A DNA stretch of 64,000 nt from Flavobacteriales bacterium (GTDB lineage: Bacteria > Bacteroidota > Bacteroidia > CAIKAF01): the NCBI GenBank assembly GCA_025055575.1, contig JANWWP010000017.1, forward strand, positions 1-64,000, given 5' to 3'. Positions within the stretch are counted from its first letter, which is position 1; each line of letters starts with the position of its first letter. Below the pieces are notes generated by a model. It made no database searches, had not been told where the DNA came from, and saw only the letters and a list, made by a program, of their open reading frames with translations. Both the position numbers and the translations under genes were made by a program. Positions 44,217 to 54,100 of the stretch are shown here, piece by piece.

Positions 44217-45147
44217 CGGTGATGGCGTATCCGTCAAGTTCCTTCCGGGCTTTTTCAAGATCTTCCGTAAAACCTAGCAGATAACCGCCACCGCCCGAAC
44301 CGCACAACTTCAGGTAATAAGCCTCTGTTTCCAGACCGCGCTGCCACACTTTTTTGAATTTGCCCGGAATCATAGGGGTGAGATAGCTGAGCAGAAAGCG
44401 GCTCAGGTCTTTGACGTTGGCCAAAAGCTCCCGGGTCTCCCCTTTCAGAAAGGCTTTAATGCAATTGTCGTTAAATGGAATCATCTCCTTTTTCAGGAGT
44501 TTAAGGAATCCTTTTTCTTTCCGGCATTTATCCAGGAAAAGATTGACGAGCGGCTTGGTGTTGCCGGGCGTCCCCGTGTTGATCAGGAAGATTCCACCCT
44601 TGCCGTTCAGACGCGATTCCGGGATGCCCACCGCATCAATGGCCGATTTGTTACGAATGAGAAGTGGGTGTTCTAAGTAACAAATTAAGGGGTCGATGCC
44701 CGAACTGGTGCCATGAAAATAGCTTTCCATGGCGGCCAGGTGGTTTTTCAATGTGAGAATTTGATCCCCTGTTATGGACTCGTCGTTATAAATTTTATCA
44801 AAAGCGTACCTGTCATACACCGCCGCCACCAAGGCGCCGGAACTCCCCACCCCAAAGCCCTGCGGTATGGTGCTGTCAAAAATCAAACCTCTTTCTACAT
44901 CACGCTCCAAGGCTTCAATATCCAACCGAAAGCCCAGGGAACCTTCCTCCTGTTTTTTCCTTAAAAAAGCCGCATATTCTTTGAGGCTAAGGTTGGAGGC
45001 ACGGGCCTCCTCTTCCGTCAAATTGGAGGAGCTGAAGGCCAGTTTGCCTTTATAAAAATCGAAGGGAATGGAAAGCCCCATAGAGTTGTGAATGAGACTG
45101 TATTCCCCAAACAAGAGGATTTTAGATTTGAAAGTGTCTCTTTTCAT
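44200..45147 (-). CDS. mvk: Mevalonate kinase (GHMP family)
   Basis: 315 aa. KILLFGEYSLIHNSMGLSIPF is the GHMP N-terminal motif with the GEY of mevalonate kinases, GVGSSGALVAAVYDRY the ATP-binding motif 2, and LCGSGGGGYLLGF motif 3. Phosphorylates mevalonate to 5-phosphomevalonate. Last gene of the mevalonate operon, 4 nt after mvaD. The order of kinase names among the two GHMP proteins here rests on similarity by eye. Confidence 0.8.
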   Translation of the reverse strand: MKRDTFKSKILLFGEYSLIHNSMGLSIPFDFYKGKLAFSSSNLTEEEARASNLSLKEYAAFLRKKQEEGSLGFRLDIEALERDVERGLIFDSTIPQGFGVGSSGALVAAVYDRYAFDKIYNDESITGDQILTLKNHLAAMESYFHGTSSGIDPLICYLEHPLLIRNKSAIDAVGIPESRLNGKGGIFLINTGTPGNTKPLVNLFLDKCRKEKGFLKLLKKEMIPFNDNCIKAFLKGETRELLANVKDLSRFLLSYLTPMIPGKFKKVWQRGLETEAYYLKLCGSGGGGYLLGFTEDLEKARKELDGYAITVIHRF

Positions 45148-45151
45148 GGTT

Positions 45152-46258
45152 TCAGAGGATTCTTTCGGGCCCTGTACCTTCCTTATCTTGAATGATGTCT
45201 TCGGGACGCAAATTTAAACCGGATTTGGATATTAAGAAGTCATTAACATTTTCCTTTTCACTGTCCGGAAAAAGGAGATGCAAATTGGGCCCTGCGTCCA
45301 GGGTGAAGGTGACTCGGCATCCGGTGTTGGCACGGAAGGCTTTTAACGCATCCAACAGCGCAAGGGTGGTGGGTTTCATTAAAATAAACCACGGCCGGGA
45401 GGTCATCATCATAGCGTGCAAGGACAGCGCTTCGTGTTCAGTGATAAATGAAAAGGTCTCCCAGTCTCCAGAGACCAGGGCCATTTTCATCCTTTCAATA
45501 TTCTGAAAAGCCTGGCGGAAACGCTCAGCAGCGTAAGGATGCCCATTCATAAGGCCATGGCCTGCGCGGCTGCTTACGGCTTTTTCCTGTCGATCGCACA
45601 CCACAATCCAGTCGTTTAGACCCCGGAACTCCGGGTGAATATTCCATGAGACGGGAAAGGCTTCTTCGTCCGAGGATTTTTCTTCTAAAGGATGCTTTCC
45701 CCACAAGACAAAACCACCATACACAGAGCGGGAAGCGCTGCCCGAAGCCAGGCGCGAAAGGCGCGAGGCTTCGCTGAAAAAGTCTTCTTTTTTGGCTAAG
45801 GCGCCCGTGCATTCGTTTTCCAGTGTGCATAAAGCCAGGCAAAACGCGCTCATTCCGGAAGCTGAAGATGCAATACCCGCCGAATGCGGAAAGGTATTCC
45901 GCGAACGCACCCACAAGTGCTTTCCCTTGAGAAAAGGCTTTTGCGGCAGGAGGGATTGACAAAATGTTTTCAGCTTGTCTTCAAAAGCAGGCTTAGGCTG
46001 GCCGTCCAAAAGAAAAGATACCTCCATGGCACCGCTTTCGGACTCCGTGCAGACCACTTCCGTTTCCGTGTAACAAGCAGAAAGGGTGATGCTCAGGGAA
46101 GGATTGGCCGGCAGCTGTCCTTCAAATTTTCCCCAATATTTCACCAGCGCAATGTTGGAAGGACTTTTCCAGGCAGTGCGCACTAAAATTTGGGAGGGAT
46201 CAGGAAACCGGGCTAACGAAGCGCTGGGCCATTCACTCTGTGTCATAAATAAATTCAT
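45152..46258 (-). CDS. mvaD: Diphosphomevalonate decarboxylase
   Basis: 368 aa from ATG 46258 (ATG 46246 also possible). SPSNIALVKYWGKFEGQLPANPSLS is the family N-terminal motif and HSAGIASSASGMSAFCLA the GHMP ATP-binding loop. TLDAGPNLHLLF is the C-terminal Asp-containing motif. Converts mevalonate 5-diphosphate to isopentenyl diphosphate with ATP and loss of CO2. Overlaps the preceding kinase gene by 26 bp (14 bp with the alternative start). Confidence 0.92.
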   Translation of the reverse strand: MNLFMTQSEWPSASLARFPDPSQILVRTAWKSPSNIALVKYWGKFEGQLPANPSLSITLSACYTETEVVCTESESGAMEVSFLLDGQPKPAFEDKLKTFCQSLLPQKPFLKGKHLWVRSRNTFPHSAGIASSASGMSAFCLALCTLENECTGALAKKEDFFSEASRLSRLASGSASRSVYGGFVLWGKHPLEEKSSDEEAFPVSWNIHPEFRGLNDWIVVCDRQEKAVSSRAGHGLMNGHPYAAERFRQAFQNIERMKMALVSGDWETFSFITEHEALSLHAMMMTSRPWFILMKPTTLALLDALKAFRANTGCRVTFTLDAGPNLHLLFPDSEKENVNDFLISKSGLNLRPEDIIQDKEGTGPERIL

Positions 46259-47156
46259 GATATTGAAACACTGGCCATAGATTGCGGGTTTCAAAATAGT
46301 TTTTTACTTCTTCAGGAGGTCTTTTGGTGTATGCCAGAAGGAAATCGCCACCCCATGCACCCAGGGATTTGACCACTCCCTCAAAGTCTTGAAATTGCAG
46401 AACCTGTATGGGAGTTTTCTGTATTAACAACCCAATTTGGTTTTCATGTTCTTTAAGAACTTCAGAGGCTGTTTCGAAATCGGAAGCTTTCAGAAAAGCT
46501 TGCGTGAGGGCCGAAATTCTCTCCACTATCTCCTTTTTTTTATTGGACGACACCTGACGATAACGATGGATTTCATCGGAGGAGGACTGTTTTCGGCCAG
46601 AATACACAAAATAAAAATACCGTCGGACTTCAGGTGCAATGGAAACCGGCGCCACAAAGGGATTAGATACCTGCGTGCGCTGATACAAAATCGGACCTTT
46701 AGCGAAGGCACAGGCCACGTCATAGCCCGATCCGCCGAAAGTATCGGCCTGCAGAAGATAGGGGTTCACCCCGGAAAAAGCGGCCAGAAGAGCCAGCAAA
46801 GTGGCGCTGCTGCCCAAGCCCCAAAAACGCGGATAATCCGTGGCAGTGGAAATCTTGGAAGAAAGAAATAAATTCCTTTGACCCGACAAAATCCGAGCGC
46901 TGGAAAGAATATGACCCAGCCGCCTAGCCAGTTCGGAATCGGTGGTTTCTACCACCTGAAGCTGCTTGTCAAAAACAGCCTGAAACCAGAGCTCCCCTTG
47001 GTCTTTAGCTTCCCAATGGAGCGACTCCGAAATATTTTTTTCCCAACGCATGCTTTGGCCAAACACCACCGGTAGAGCCACACTTAAAGCCCCATCCAGA
47101 ATGGCATACTCCCCCATGAGCAAAACCTTCCCCCGGGCCTGGAGTATTTCTGGCAT
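46233..47156 (-). CDS. GHMP kinase, probable phosphomevalonate kinase
   Basis: 307 aa. ARGKVLLMGEYAILDGALSVALPV is the GHMP start, WGLGSSATLLALLAA the ATP loop and FGGSGYDVACAFA a motif like that of phosphomevalonate kinases; the protein is a little shorter than typical family members. Would convert 5-phosphomevalonate to the diphosphate, the only step otherwise missing between the kinase and decarboxylase of this operon. Its ATG overlaps the HMG-CoA reductase TGA (TGATG). Confidence 0.75.
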   Translation of the reverse strand: MPEILQARGKVLLMGEYAILDGALSVALPVVFGQSMRWEKNISESLHWEAKDQGELWFQAVFDKQLQVVETTDSELARRLGHILSSARILSGQRNLFLSSKISTATDYPRFWGLGSSATLLALLAAFSGVNPYLLQADTFGGSGYDVACAFAKGPILYQRTQVSNPFVAPVSIAPEVRRYFYFVYSGRKQSSSDEIHRYRQVSSNKKKEIVERISALTQAFLKASDFETASEVLKEHENQIGLLIQKTPIQVLQFQDFEGVVKSLGAWGGDFLLAYTKRPPEEVKNYFETRNLWPVFQYHEFIYDTE

Positions 47157-48559
47157 CAGGATAATTTAATATCGCTGATCACCTCAGGGGAAATTTTCTC
47201 AGCAGAGCCTTCAATCAGTCCCTCGCGCAAAGCTACCAGGTAACTCCGCACCGCATTGAAGCTCACTTTGTTGTGCTTGAAATATTCCACAGCCAATTCT
47301 TTTTCTTTTTCGGTGGCTTCAAAATGGTTCAAAATGTTGAGGAGGTGCATCTTCATGTGCCCCTTTTGTATGCCGGTGGTGACGAGAGATTTGAGGGCTG
47401 CAAAATTGTTGGCCATACCCATGGTGGCAGCTATCATCATCAGCTCCTGGGCCGAGGGATGCCCTAAGAGCTCCAGCGAACGCCGCGCCATGGGATGCAG
47501 ACGGGTGAGGCCACCCACCACGCCCAGGGCCATAGGCACTTCCAGTACATAGCGAAAACGCCCCTCGGAGCTTTCCATGCGTGTGAGCGACCGATACTGA
47601 CCATCCCGGGCGGCATACGTGTGCCCGCAGGCTTCTACGGCACGAAAATCATTTCCCGTAGCCAGAACCACCGCGTCGATGCCGTTATAAATGCCTTTGT
47701 TGTGGGTTGTGGCACGGTGGGGGTCCACCTGAGCCACTTTCACAGCTAAAGAAAATTTGCGCATAAATTCCTGCGCCGAAAGGCCGCCATCAAAAGTCCC
47801 CAATTCTTCCACGGGACACTCCACCACACATTCTACTTTGCAGTTAGGGGTGTAATTGGATAGAATACTCATGATCACTGTCACCTCTCTCTCCGTGGCT
47901 TCAAGACCTTCGGCTTCCTGCATAAATTCGCGGAGGATCAAAGCAAATTCTTCCAGACAGGAATTGATAAAATTGGCGCCCATGGAGTCGCAGGTATCGA
48001 AAATGGCCTTCACCTGATAGTATCCTGGCTCATGGTGCGTCATGTCCACGAGCTGGATGTCCAGAATGCCGCCGCCGCGTTTTTCCATATTTCCGGTGAT
48101 GTGGCGAGTGCCGGCCAGAAATTGAGTTTTCAGTTCCGGGAAAAGCGCTTTGAGTTTTTCAGGGCGTCCCATCCAAATAAAATGTACCTGGCCTATTTTT
48201 TCGACCGATACGACGCGGGCCTGAAAACCACCGCGGGTGCTCCAGAATTTGGCGCTTTTGGCCGCCGCAGCTACCACAGAACTTTCCTCAATAACCATGG
48301 GCACGGTATACGTCCGGCCGTTGATCACCACATTCGGTACTACGCCATAAGGAAAGAAAAAGTTGGTAATGGTATTTTCACTGAATTCATCCAATTGCTT
48401 CTGGATATTTGGGTCCATGTGCCAGAAGGAGCGTATTTCTCTTTCGGCCTCAGAAGCATCCGGAAACAAGCCGCAGATGCGTTTCAGTTTTTCTTCCTTG
48501 GTCAGTTTTGAGAAACCATCCATACGGAGAGGCTTTTCTGAAGGATGTACAGGATTCAT
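47156..48559 (-). CDS. mvaA: Hydroxymethylglutaryl-CoA reductase (class II type)
   Basis: 467 aa, near the class II size and lacking the membrane domain of eukaryotic class I enzymes. Catalytic Glu in VPMVIEESSVVAAAAK, Lys in THNKGIYNGID, Asp in DSMGANFINS or ATGNDFRAVEACGH, typical of this family. Reduces HMG-CoA to mevalonate. In this operon it supplies mevalonate for IPP synthesis; the degradative direction of some class II enzymes is unlikely. HMG-CoA synthase is not in the window. Confidence 0.93.
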   Translation of the reverse strand: MNPVHPSEKPLRMDGFSKLTKEEKLKRICGLFPDASEAEREIRSFWHMDPNIQKQLDEFSENTITNFFFPYGVVPNVVINGRTYTVPMVIEESSVVAAAAKSAKFWSTRGGFQARVVSVEKIGQVHFIWMGRPEKLKALFPELKTQFLAGTRHITGNMEKRGGGILDIQLVDMTHHEPGYYQVKAIFDTCDSMGANFINSCLEEFALILREFMQEAEGLEATEREVTVIMSILSNYTPNCKVECVVECPVEELGTFDGGLSAQEFMRKFSLAVKVAQVDPHRATTHNKGIYNGIDAVVLATGNDFRAVEACGHTYAARDGQYRSLTRMESSEGRFRYVLEVPMALGVVGGLTRLHPMARRSLELLGHPSAQELMMIAATMGMANNFAALKSLVTTGIQKGHMKMHLLNILNHFEATEKEKELAVEYFKHNKVSFNAVRSYLVALREGLIEGSAEKISPEVISDIKLS

Positions 48560-48593
48560 AATGGTTTAAATAACAGTTATTTGTAGATTTTTG

Positions 48594-49625
48594 TTATGAA
48601 TAATCCGAAAGTTTTTTGGGTTTCAAAAAGGCAAAAGCGGTTTGGAGCCCTTTGATTTGTGATTTTGTAAAGACGTCCAGGGCTTTAGCATCTTGGGCCG
48701 CATATTTTAAAAAGGCCGAAGCTTGACCGTAGATGGCCGGAAGCGGAGATTGAGATATCAAAAAGTAACCGTCAAGAAAATTTTTTATGCCACCGGATAC
48801 AATAATGTTCCGGGTTTGGATGGGAAACGCCTGTTTTTTATAAATTTTTTGCAGCATGGCCATCATTTCCACGGCCGAATGTCCCACCAGCGCTAGCGGA
48901 GCCAGGCCCTCTGCATCAGGATTCCGATGGTTTTCGAGACGCGTAAAATTTGTGCCGCCGAAGCTTCCAAAGTCCACAGCCAGCAAAGGAAGCCGAAGCA
49001 AAGCCTCCAGCGAGGCCGGCCCAAATCCCTGACCCACTTCTTTCACAATGATGGGGAAGGTGGCATGGTTCAGACATTCCTGAATGACATCCAAGGGTCT
49101 GCGGCCGAAGCGATCGCCCTCTGGCTGCATCAATTCCTGAAGAGGATTCACGTGAATAATGAGACCATCTGCCCCCAAACTGCTGACCAAGTCCTCTACG
49201 ATTTGCCACTCACTCTTTTGTAAAATGCGTTCAATTTGAGCGATGCCCAAATTCGCAAAAAAAGGCACATCCGGACCCAACACCGGACGCAGATTGAAAT
49301 CTGCCCATCGCGACCGGCTGTGCAGCAGGGGCCGGCAGGACCCCAGGCCCATGCCCAAACCATAGCGGGCACACACCTCCGCCAAGCGTTGGTTGATGGT
49401 GTAAGCCGCCTCCGTGCCGCCGGTCATACTGCTAATCCAAATCGGGTACTGCATTTCCTTATTTCCGAGCCGCACCGGAAGGGTGGCAGATTCCTCAGGG
49501 TGGGGTGCCAGCATAGGCTCATAAAAGAAACGGGAATCCGCTTCTGAGACGCTCACCTGGGATTCAAAAGCCAGCCGAATGTGATCGGATTTTCGGATAT
49601 CCAGTTCTTCTTTCAAGGCCGGCAA
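48594..49625 (-). CDS. fni: Isopentenyl-diphosphate delta-isomerase, type 2
   Basis: 343 aa. RKSDHIRLAFESQV is the N-terminal family motif. ISSMTGGTEAAYTINQRLAEV and the FMN-binding GSCRPLLHSR, HVNPLQELMQPEGD, VKEVGQGF and DFGSFGGTNF stretches fit the FMN/NADPH type-2 isomerase. Interconverts IPP and DMAPP. First gene of the mevalonate operon. The track's TTG start (49625) is inside an exact -7 box, and no ATG lies near; TTG 49616 is an alternative, so the N-terminus is uncertain by a few residues. Confidence 0.92.
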   Translation of the reverse strand: MPALKEELDIRKSDHIRLAFESQVSVSEADSRFFYEPMLAPHPEESATLPVRLGNKEMQYPIWISSMTGGTEAAYTINQRLAEVCARYGLGMGLGSCRPLLHSRSRWADFNLRPVLGPDVPFFANLGIAQIERILQKSEWQIVEDLVSSLGADGLIIHVNPLQELMQPEGDRFGRRPLDVIQECLNHATFPIIVKEVGQGFGPASLEALLRLPLLAVDFGSFGGTNFTRLENHRNPDAEGLAPLALVGHSAVEMMAMLQKIYKKQAFPIQTRNIIVSGGIKNFLDGYFLISQSPLPAIYGQASAFLKYAAQDAKALDVFTKSQIKGLQTAFAFLKPKKLSDYS

Positions 49626-49630
49626 ATGTA
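49623..49630 (-). promoter_or_regulatory. -7 promoter box of the mevalonate operon
   Basis: TACATTTG on the minus strand, exact TAnnTTTG, overlapping the TTG proposed as the fni start. No clear -33 TTTG. Confidence 0.42.
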
Positions 49631-49734
49631 CAAAAGTTAATGGAATGTTAATGCCGGAGTTTTAAAAATGCGCTTCTTTGGTTTGGATCCACTCGGCAAA
49701 ACAAATGATATGTGAAACGCCCTTTGAAAAACAA

Positions 49735-49764
49735 AAAATCCCAATCCGCGCGGATTGGGATTTT
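49735..49764. terminator. Bidirectional intrinsic terminator
   Basis: A perfect palindrome centred on GC/GC (AAAATCCCAATCCGC and its complement), with A/T tracts on both sides. It ends transcription of the T9SS gene (minus strand) just ahead of the mevalonate operon promoter. Confidence 0.75.
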
Positions 49765-49782
49765 AAGGAATAAAGGGTTGAA

Positions 49783-50574
49783 TTATTTACCCAGGTGTAC
49801 AAAACGTTTTGTAATAGTTTTTCCCTGAAAGGAGAGAGAGTAGGTGTAAATTCCTGCGGGCAAATGTCGGAGATTCAGCTGATATTGATTCAGACCGGCC
49901 TGGCCCATGATATTTTTTTGTTCCACCACAGCGCCTGTGACGGAAGCCATTCTCAACTGAACCATACCATGGCGTGGTAAGGTGAAAGAAATTTGGGTGA
50001 AGTCTGAGGTGGGATTAGGGGAATTCTGTGACACACTGAAACTATTCGAGTTCACGGTCATTTCTTCCTCCGAGGCGCTGCAACTTGGATTGATTTCAAA
50101 AGGTATGTAAAAGGCCGTATCAATCTGCAATACGAAGGATGCGGGAGTGCAGGTGTTGCTGGCATGCACCCGTGCAGAAGCCGAGACTTTAATGTTATAG
50201 CTTCCAGCCACCGATCCATTGCCTAAGAAACGAAGGCAGGCACGTTCAAACTGATTGTTCTGAGGATTTAAATTAATTTGCTGGCCTAAACCTACCTGAT
50301 TGCCATCTTTATATAATTCCCACATCCAGGATCCGGGGGGCAGTTGGTCCACGTTGTTGACGGTCACTTGGCAAATGAATACCGTCAAAGGCCCTACCGT
50401 TGTATTGGTGGGAAGGGTTACCGTGGTAGTTTCGTTATAATTCACCCCGGGCTTTGCGCAGGGGAGGGGCAGAATACCGCCCGAAGTGGTGGTATCCACC
50501 GGCGTACATGGCTGGGCCAAGAGAGCTCCTGCAGTGATGACGGTGCTGAGAGAAAGGAATAGAATTTTTTTCAT
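49783..50574 (-). CDS. Small secreted T9SS cargo protein
   Basis: 263 aa. Signal peptide (MKKILFLSLSTVITAGALLAQ), a beta-rich Ig-like domain of about 140 residues (VGPLTVFICQVTVNNVDQLP...; SYNIKVSASARVHASNTC) and a type-A sorting domain (NSPNPTSDFTQISFTL...GKTITKRFVHLGK). No catalytic motif. Own promoter and a strong terminator, so a single-gene unit. Role at the cell surface unknown. Confidence 0.82.
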   Translation of the reverse strand: MKKILFLSLSTVITAGALLAQPCTPVDTTTSGGILPLPCAKPGVNYNETTTVTLPTNTTVGPLTVFICQVTVNNVDQLPPGSWMWELYKDGNQVGLGQQINLNPQNNQFERACLRFLGNGSVAGSYNIKVSASARVHASNTCTPASFVLQIDTAFYIPFEINPSCSASEEEMTVNSNSFSVSQNSPNPTSDFTQISFTLPRHGMVQLRMASVTGAVVEQKNIMGQAGLNQYQLNLRHLPAGIYTYSLSFQGKTITKRFVHLGK

Positions 50575-50594
50575 AGATCTATTTTAAACGTGGG

Positions 50595-50626
50595 CAAAAA
50601 TAATTAAATTCCGTTGTTTTTGGCAA
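50595..50626 (-). promoter_or_regulatory. Promoter of the small T9SS gene
   Basis: TATTTTTG (50602-50595) is an exact -7 box with TTG (50626-50624) 21 nt upstream, 20 nt before ATG 50574. Overlaps the 3' end of the STAS gene. Confidence 0.45.
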
Positions 50627-50975
50627 TATCATCCATGATGATGTATTCTATGGCCTCGGAAACAGTGGGTATGAGAGTAAGAATCTTATCTAACTGTGAA
50701 ATTTGAATAAGTTTTTTTGCAAAATCACTCACGCCGGTCACCACAAAGAGGCCATTGGACTGACGGCACTGGCGATCGCCAATCAAAAGAGCCGAAAGTC
50801 CCGAAGAGTCAATATATTTCGTGTGGGACAAATCCAGAATGATATTAGAATACCCTTTGCCTGAAAGCAATACGAGCTCGGCTTTTATTTTGGGGGCCAC
50901 CAGGCCGTCTAATTTTGGCACCAGCACCTCCAATACCGCGTAGCGGTCTTCCTCACGCACATTAAAAAGTTCCAT
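50604..50975 (-). CDS. STAS-domain protein (anti-sigma factor antagonist-like)
   Basis: 123 aa covering a single STAS fold: NIILDLSHTKYIDSSGLSALLIGDRQ holds the conserved DSSG with the Ser phosphorylated in SpoIIAA-like proteins. Likely acts in a partner-switching system with a serine kinase/anti-sigma factor, none of which is nearby. The final ~10 residues (DDIAKNNGI) extend past the fold. Preceded by an exact -7 box. Confidence 0.87.
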   Translation of the reverse strand: MELFNVREEDRYAVLEVLVPKLDGLVAPKIKAELVLLSGKGYSNIILDLSHTKYIDSSGLSALLIGDRQCRQSNGLFVVTGVSDFAKKLIQISQLDKILTLIPTVSEAIEYIIMDDIAKNNGI

Positions 50976-50990
50976 GATGAATTATGGCGT

Positions 50991-50998
50991 CAAAAATA
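50991..50998 (-). promoter_or_regulatory. -7 promoter box of the STAS gene
   Basis: TATTTTTG on the minus strand, exact TAnnTTTG, 15 nt before ATG 50975. Confidence 0.4.
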
Positions 50999-51129
50999 GA
51001 AAAGGTTCACAATGGGATTTTTTTAATAAAGTTATGTAGGGGTTTTAAAGATTTTCCGCTTTTTTCTTTTTGAGGTGGATAACCTGGCGCAAAGCCGGGA
51101 GGATGGTTCTGGTGTTAGGCCATTGGGGG

Positions 51130-54100
51130 TCACAATACGCCTTCGGCAGCGCTTGCTGGCAGACGGGAGGCGGAGCGCGCCGCCCAACGTAATTTCAACT
51201 TTTCAAAAATGTAATATATGCAAGGCACCACCACTAAGGTTAGCGCCAAGGAACTGGTCAAGCCCCCGATAATCACCCAGGCCATGCCATTTTTCACCTC
51301 CGCACCTGCACTTTTATTGAGTGCAATGGGCAACATACCAAATACCATGGCGAGGGTGGTCATGAGTATGGGCCGGAAGCGTTCGCGGCCGGCCTCAATA
51401 AGCGCTTCGGTAAGCGCCATTCCCTCTTCTTTTAGTTGATTGGTGAAGTCCACCAGGAGAATTCCATTTTTCGCCACCAACCCCATCAACATAATTATGC
51501 CAATAATGCTGAAGATGCTCAGGTCTTCCATGGTGAGCGCCAGCGCTAAGAAGGCGCCTATGCTGGCCAGCGGCAAAGCAAACAAAACCACGAAGGGATA
51601 CAAAAGGCTTTCGTACAGCGCCACCATCACCAGATACACCAGTAGGATGGCAATAATCAAAGAAAATCCAAGACTCGAAAAGCTTTCCTGCATGCGCTGC
51701 TGGTTGCCCACAAACTGCCATGTGACGTTGCTTGGGAGTCTCAACCGGCCAATGGCCTGGGCGACTTCGCGACCCACCGTTCCCGGAGAGCGCCCGACTA
51801 CGTTGGCGTTCACACGGACAGAAGGAAGCCGGTCGGTTCTCTCCAGGACACTTTCCCCCAGAGTTTCTTTTAAAACGGCAAATTGATCCAAATACACATT
51901 CTGGCCTGTAGCGGTGGGAAATGAAAGGCTTTTCAAATCCTCTGGACTGCGACGAAATGCCGCATCGTTCTGAACAAGGAGTGTATGTTCTTCCCCTTCC
52001 ACCGTCACTTTCAAGTCTTCATTACCTCTCACAGCGGTGGCCAACGTCAGGCCCACCTGAGCGGCATTCAGCCCGAGACGTGTCATTTTCTCCTTGTTCA
52101 GGACAATCCTTATTTCGGGTCTTGGAATTTTTGTGCTGAATTGGTGATATTTGGTTCCCGGGGTTTTTTTCAGAATCTCCATAATTTTTTCAGCGGCCAC
52201 CCTGAGACTGTCGCGGTTCGGGGATTTGACGGAAATAGAGACATCCGCCTCCCCCGTGTTGCCGGTGACGGTGATGGGCGCCACGGTGGCCATCACACCC
52301 GGAATGGTTGAAATTTCTTTTTCCACGAGCACGGCAAAATCGGTGGAGGACAGGCTTCTCTGCCCGGGGGGCACCAGGTTCACGGTGGATTCCGAAAAAT
52401 GCGGATTGGAGGAGGTGAGCCCTGTGAAGCCCGTGCTGGAATACCCTACATTAGTAAAAACACTTATCACCTCTGGATGGCTGAAGAGGATCCGTTCAGC
52501 CTGCAGGACGATGCGGTTGGTTTCCATAAGTGAAGTGCCGGGCGGCATTTCAATTCTCAGGTTGAATTGGCTTCGATCGCCTTGTTTCACGAAAGTGGCG
52601 CCTATGAACCCCAAGGCAGGAAGAAGGAAAGACCCCGCCATGGCCAAAAGGGTGCCTCCCAGCACATAGCGCTTGTGGGCCAGACTCCAGCGCAAAATCC
52701 GCGCATAGGCATCCCGGGCCGACGCAATTAAATTTTCAAAGGCCCTGTTCAGGCGTATCCAGAGCGAGGAACCCGTGAGATGCGTCAATTTTCCGAAACG
52801 GGAAGCCAGAAGCGGCGTGAGCGTGAAACACACCAAAAGACTCATCAAAGTGCTGGCCACCACCACCAAGGAAAATTCTCTCAGAATGTTTCCAATGATT
52901 CCTCCGGCCAAACTGAGCGGCACGAAGACCACCACGTCCACCAAGGTGATGGCTATTGCGGTGAAACCAATTTCGGCCCGGCCGTCCAGAGCGGCGCGCC
53001 GGCGGTCTTTTCCCATTTCCATGTGACGGTAGATATTTTCCAGGATCACGATGGCGTCGTCCACCAAGATGCCCACCACTAAGGAAAGCGCCATCAGGGT
53101 CATCAGATTGAGGGACATGTTCAAGGCATACATGAGAATGAATGTGGGGATCATGGACGTGGGCAGGGCCACAAGCACAAACAGGGAACTCCGCACACTG
53201 TGCAGGAAAAAAAGCATGACGAGGGCCACGATAAGGATAGCCAAAGCCAGATCCTCCACCACGGCATTGGCTGAAGCTAAGGTATAGGTACTCTGGTCGG
53301 ACGCAATATCGAATTTCAATTTTTTCTGAGCCCACTGTTTTTCTAGCTCTGCCAGCCGGGCCTTCACCAATGCACTCACTTCCACGCTGTTGGCGTCGGT
53401 TTGTTTCATAATGGTCAGTCCTATGGAAGGCCTGCCGTTAATCCGGCTGAGGGTGGAAGGCTCTTCTTCATCATCTGCGACCTCCGCCACATCTTTTAAG
53501 TACACGGTTCCTCCCGAGGGCGTCATGTACACCAGAAGATCTTGCAACTCTTCCGCACTGGTGAATTTACTGTCAAAGGTGAGTGTTAAATCGTTGAATC
53601 GGTCTTCCAGCGTTCCGGCCGGCACACTCAAACCCGAGGCCTGAAGCGCCTGGCTCACCATCACCGGCGTGAGTCCAAGGGCCTCCAGCCGATCTTTTTT
53701 CAGGTTCACCCGGAACTGGCGGGGAGTGGCTCCCAATACCTGAACTGCACCGACACCCGGCACATTGGCCAAAACAGGCCGAATGGTCTTATCCACAATT
53801 TCATATAATTCCCGATTGCTGAGTTCTGCGCTTAAGGCAATGCGTAAAACTGGAACATCATCCGTGGAGAATTTGGAAATGGAAGGCTTTTGCACCTCAT
53901 CCGGCAGCTGGGACATCACCTGATCCACCTTGCGTTGGGCATCGGCCAGGGCGTTGTTCACATCCACGTGATTTTTAAGTTCCAGAATAATTACGGATAC
54001 ATTCTGCTGGGAATTGGCGTTAATTCGGTCCAGTCCTTCCATACTGGACAAAGCCTCCTCCAACACTTTAGTAACAGAGGTCTCCACCTCTCGTGCAGAG

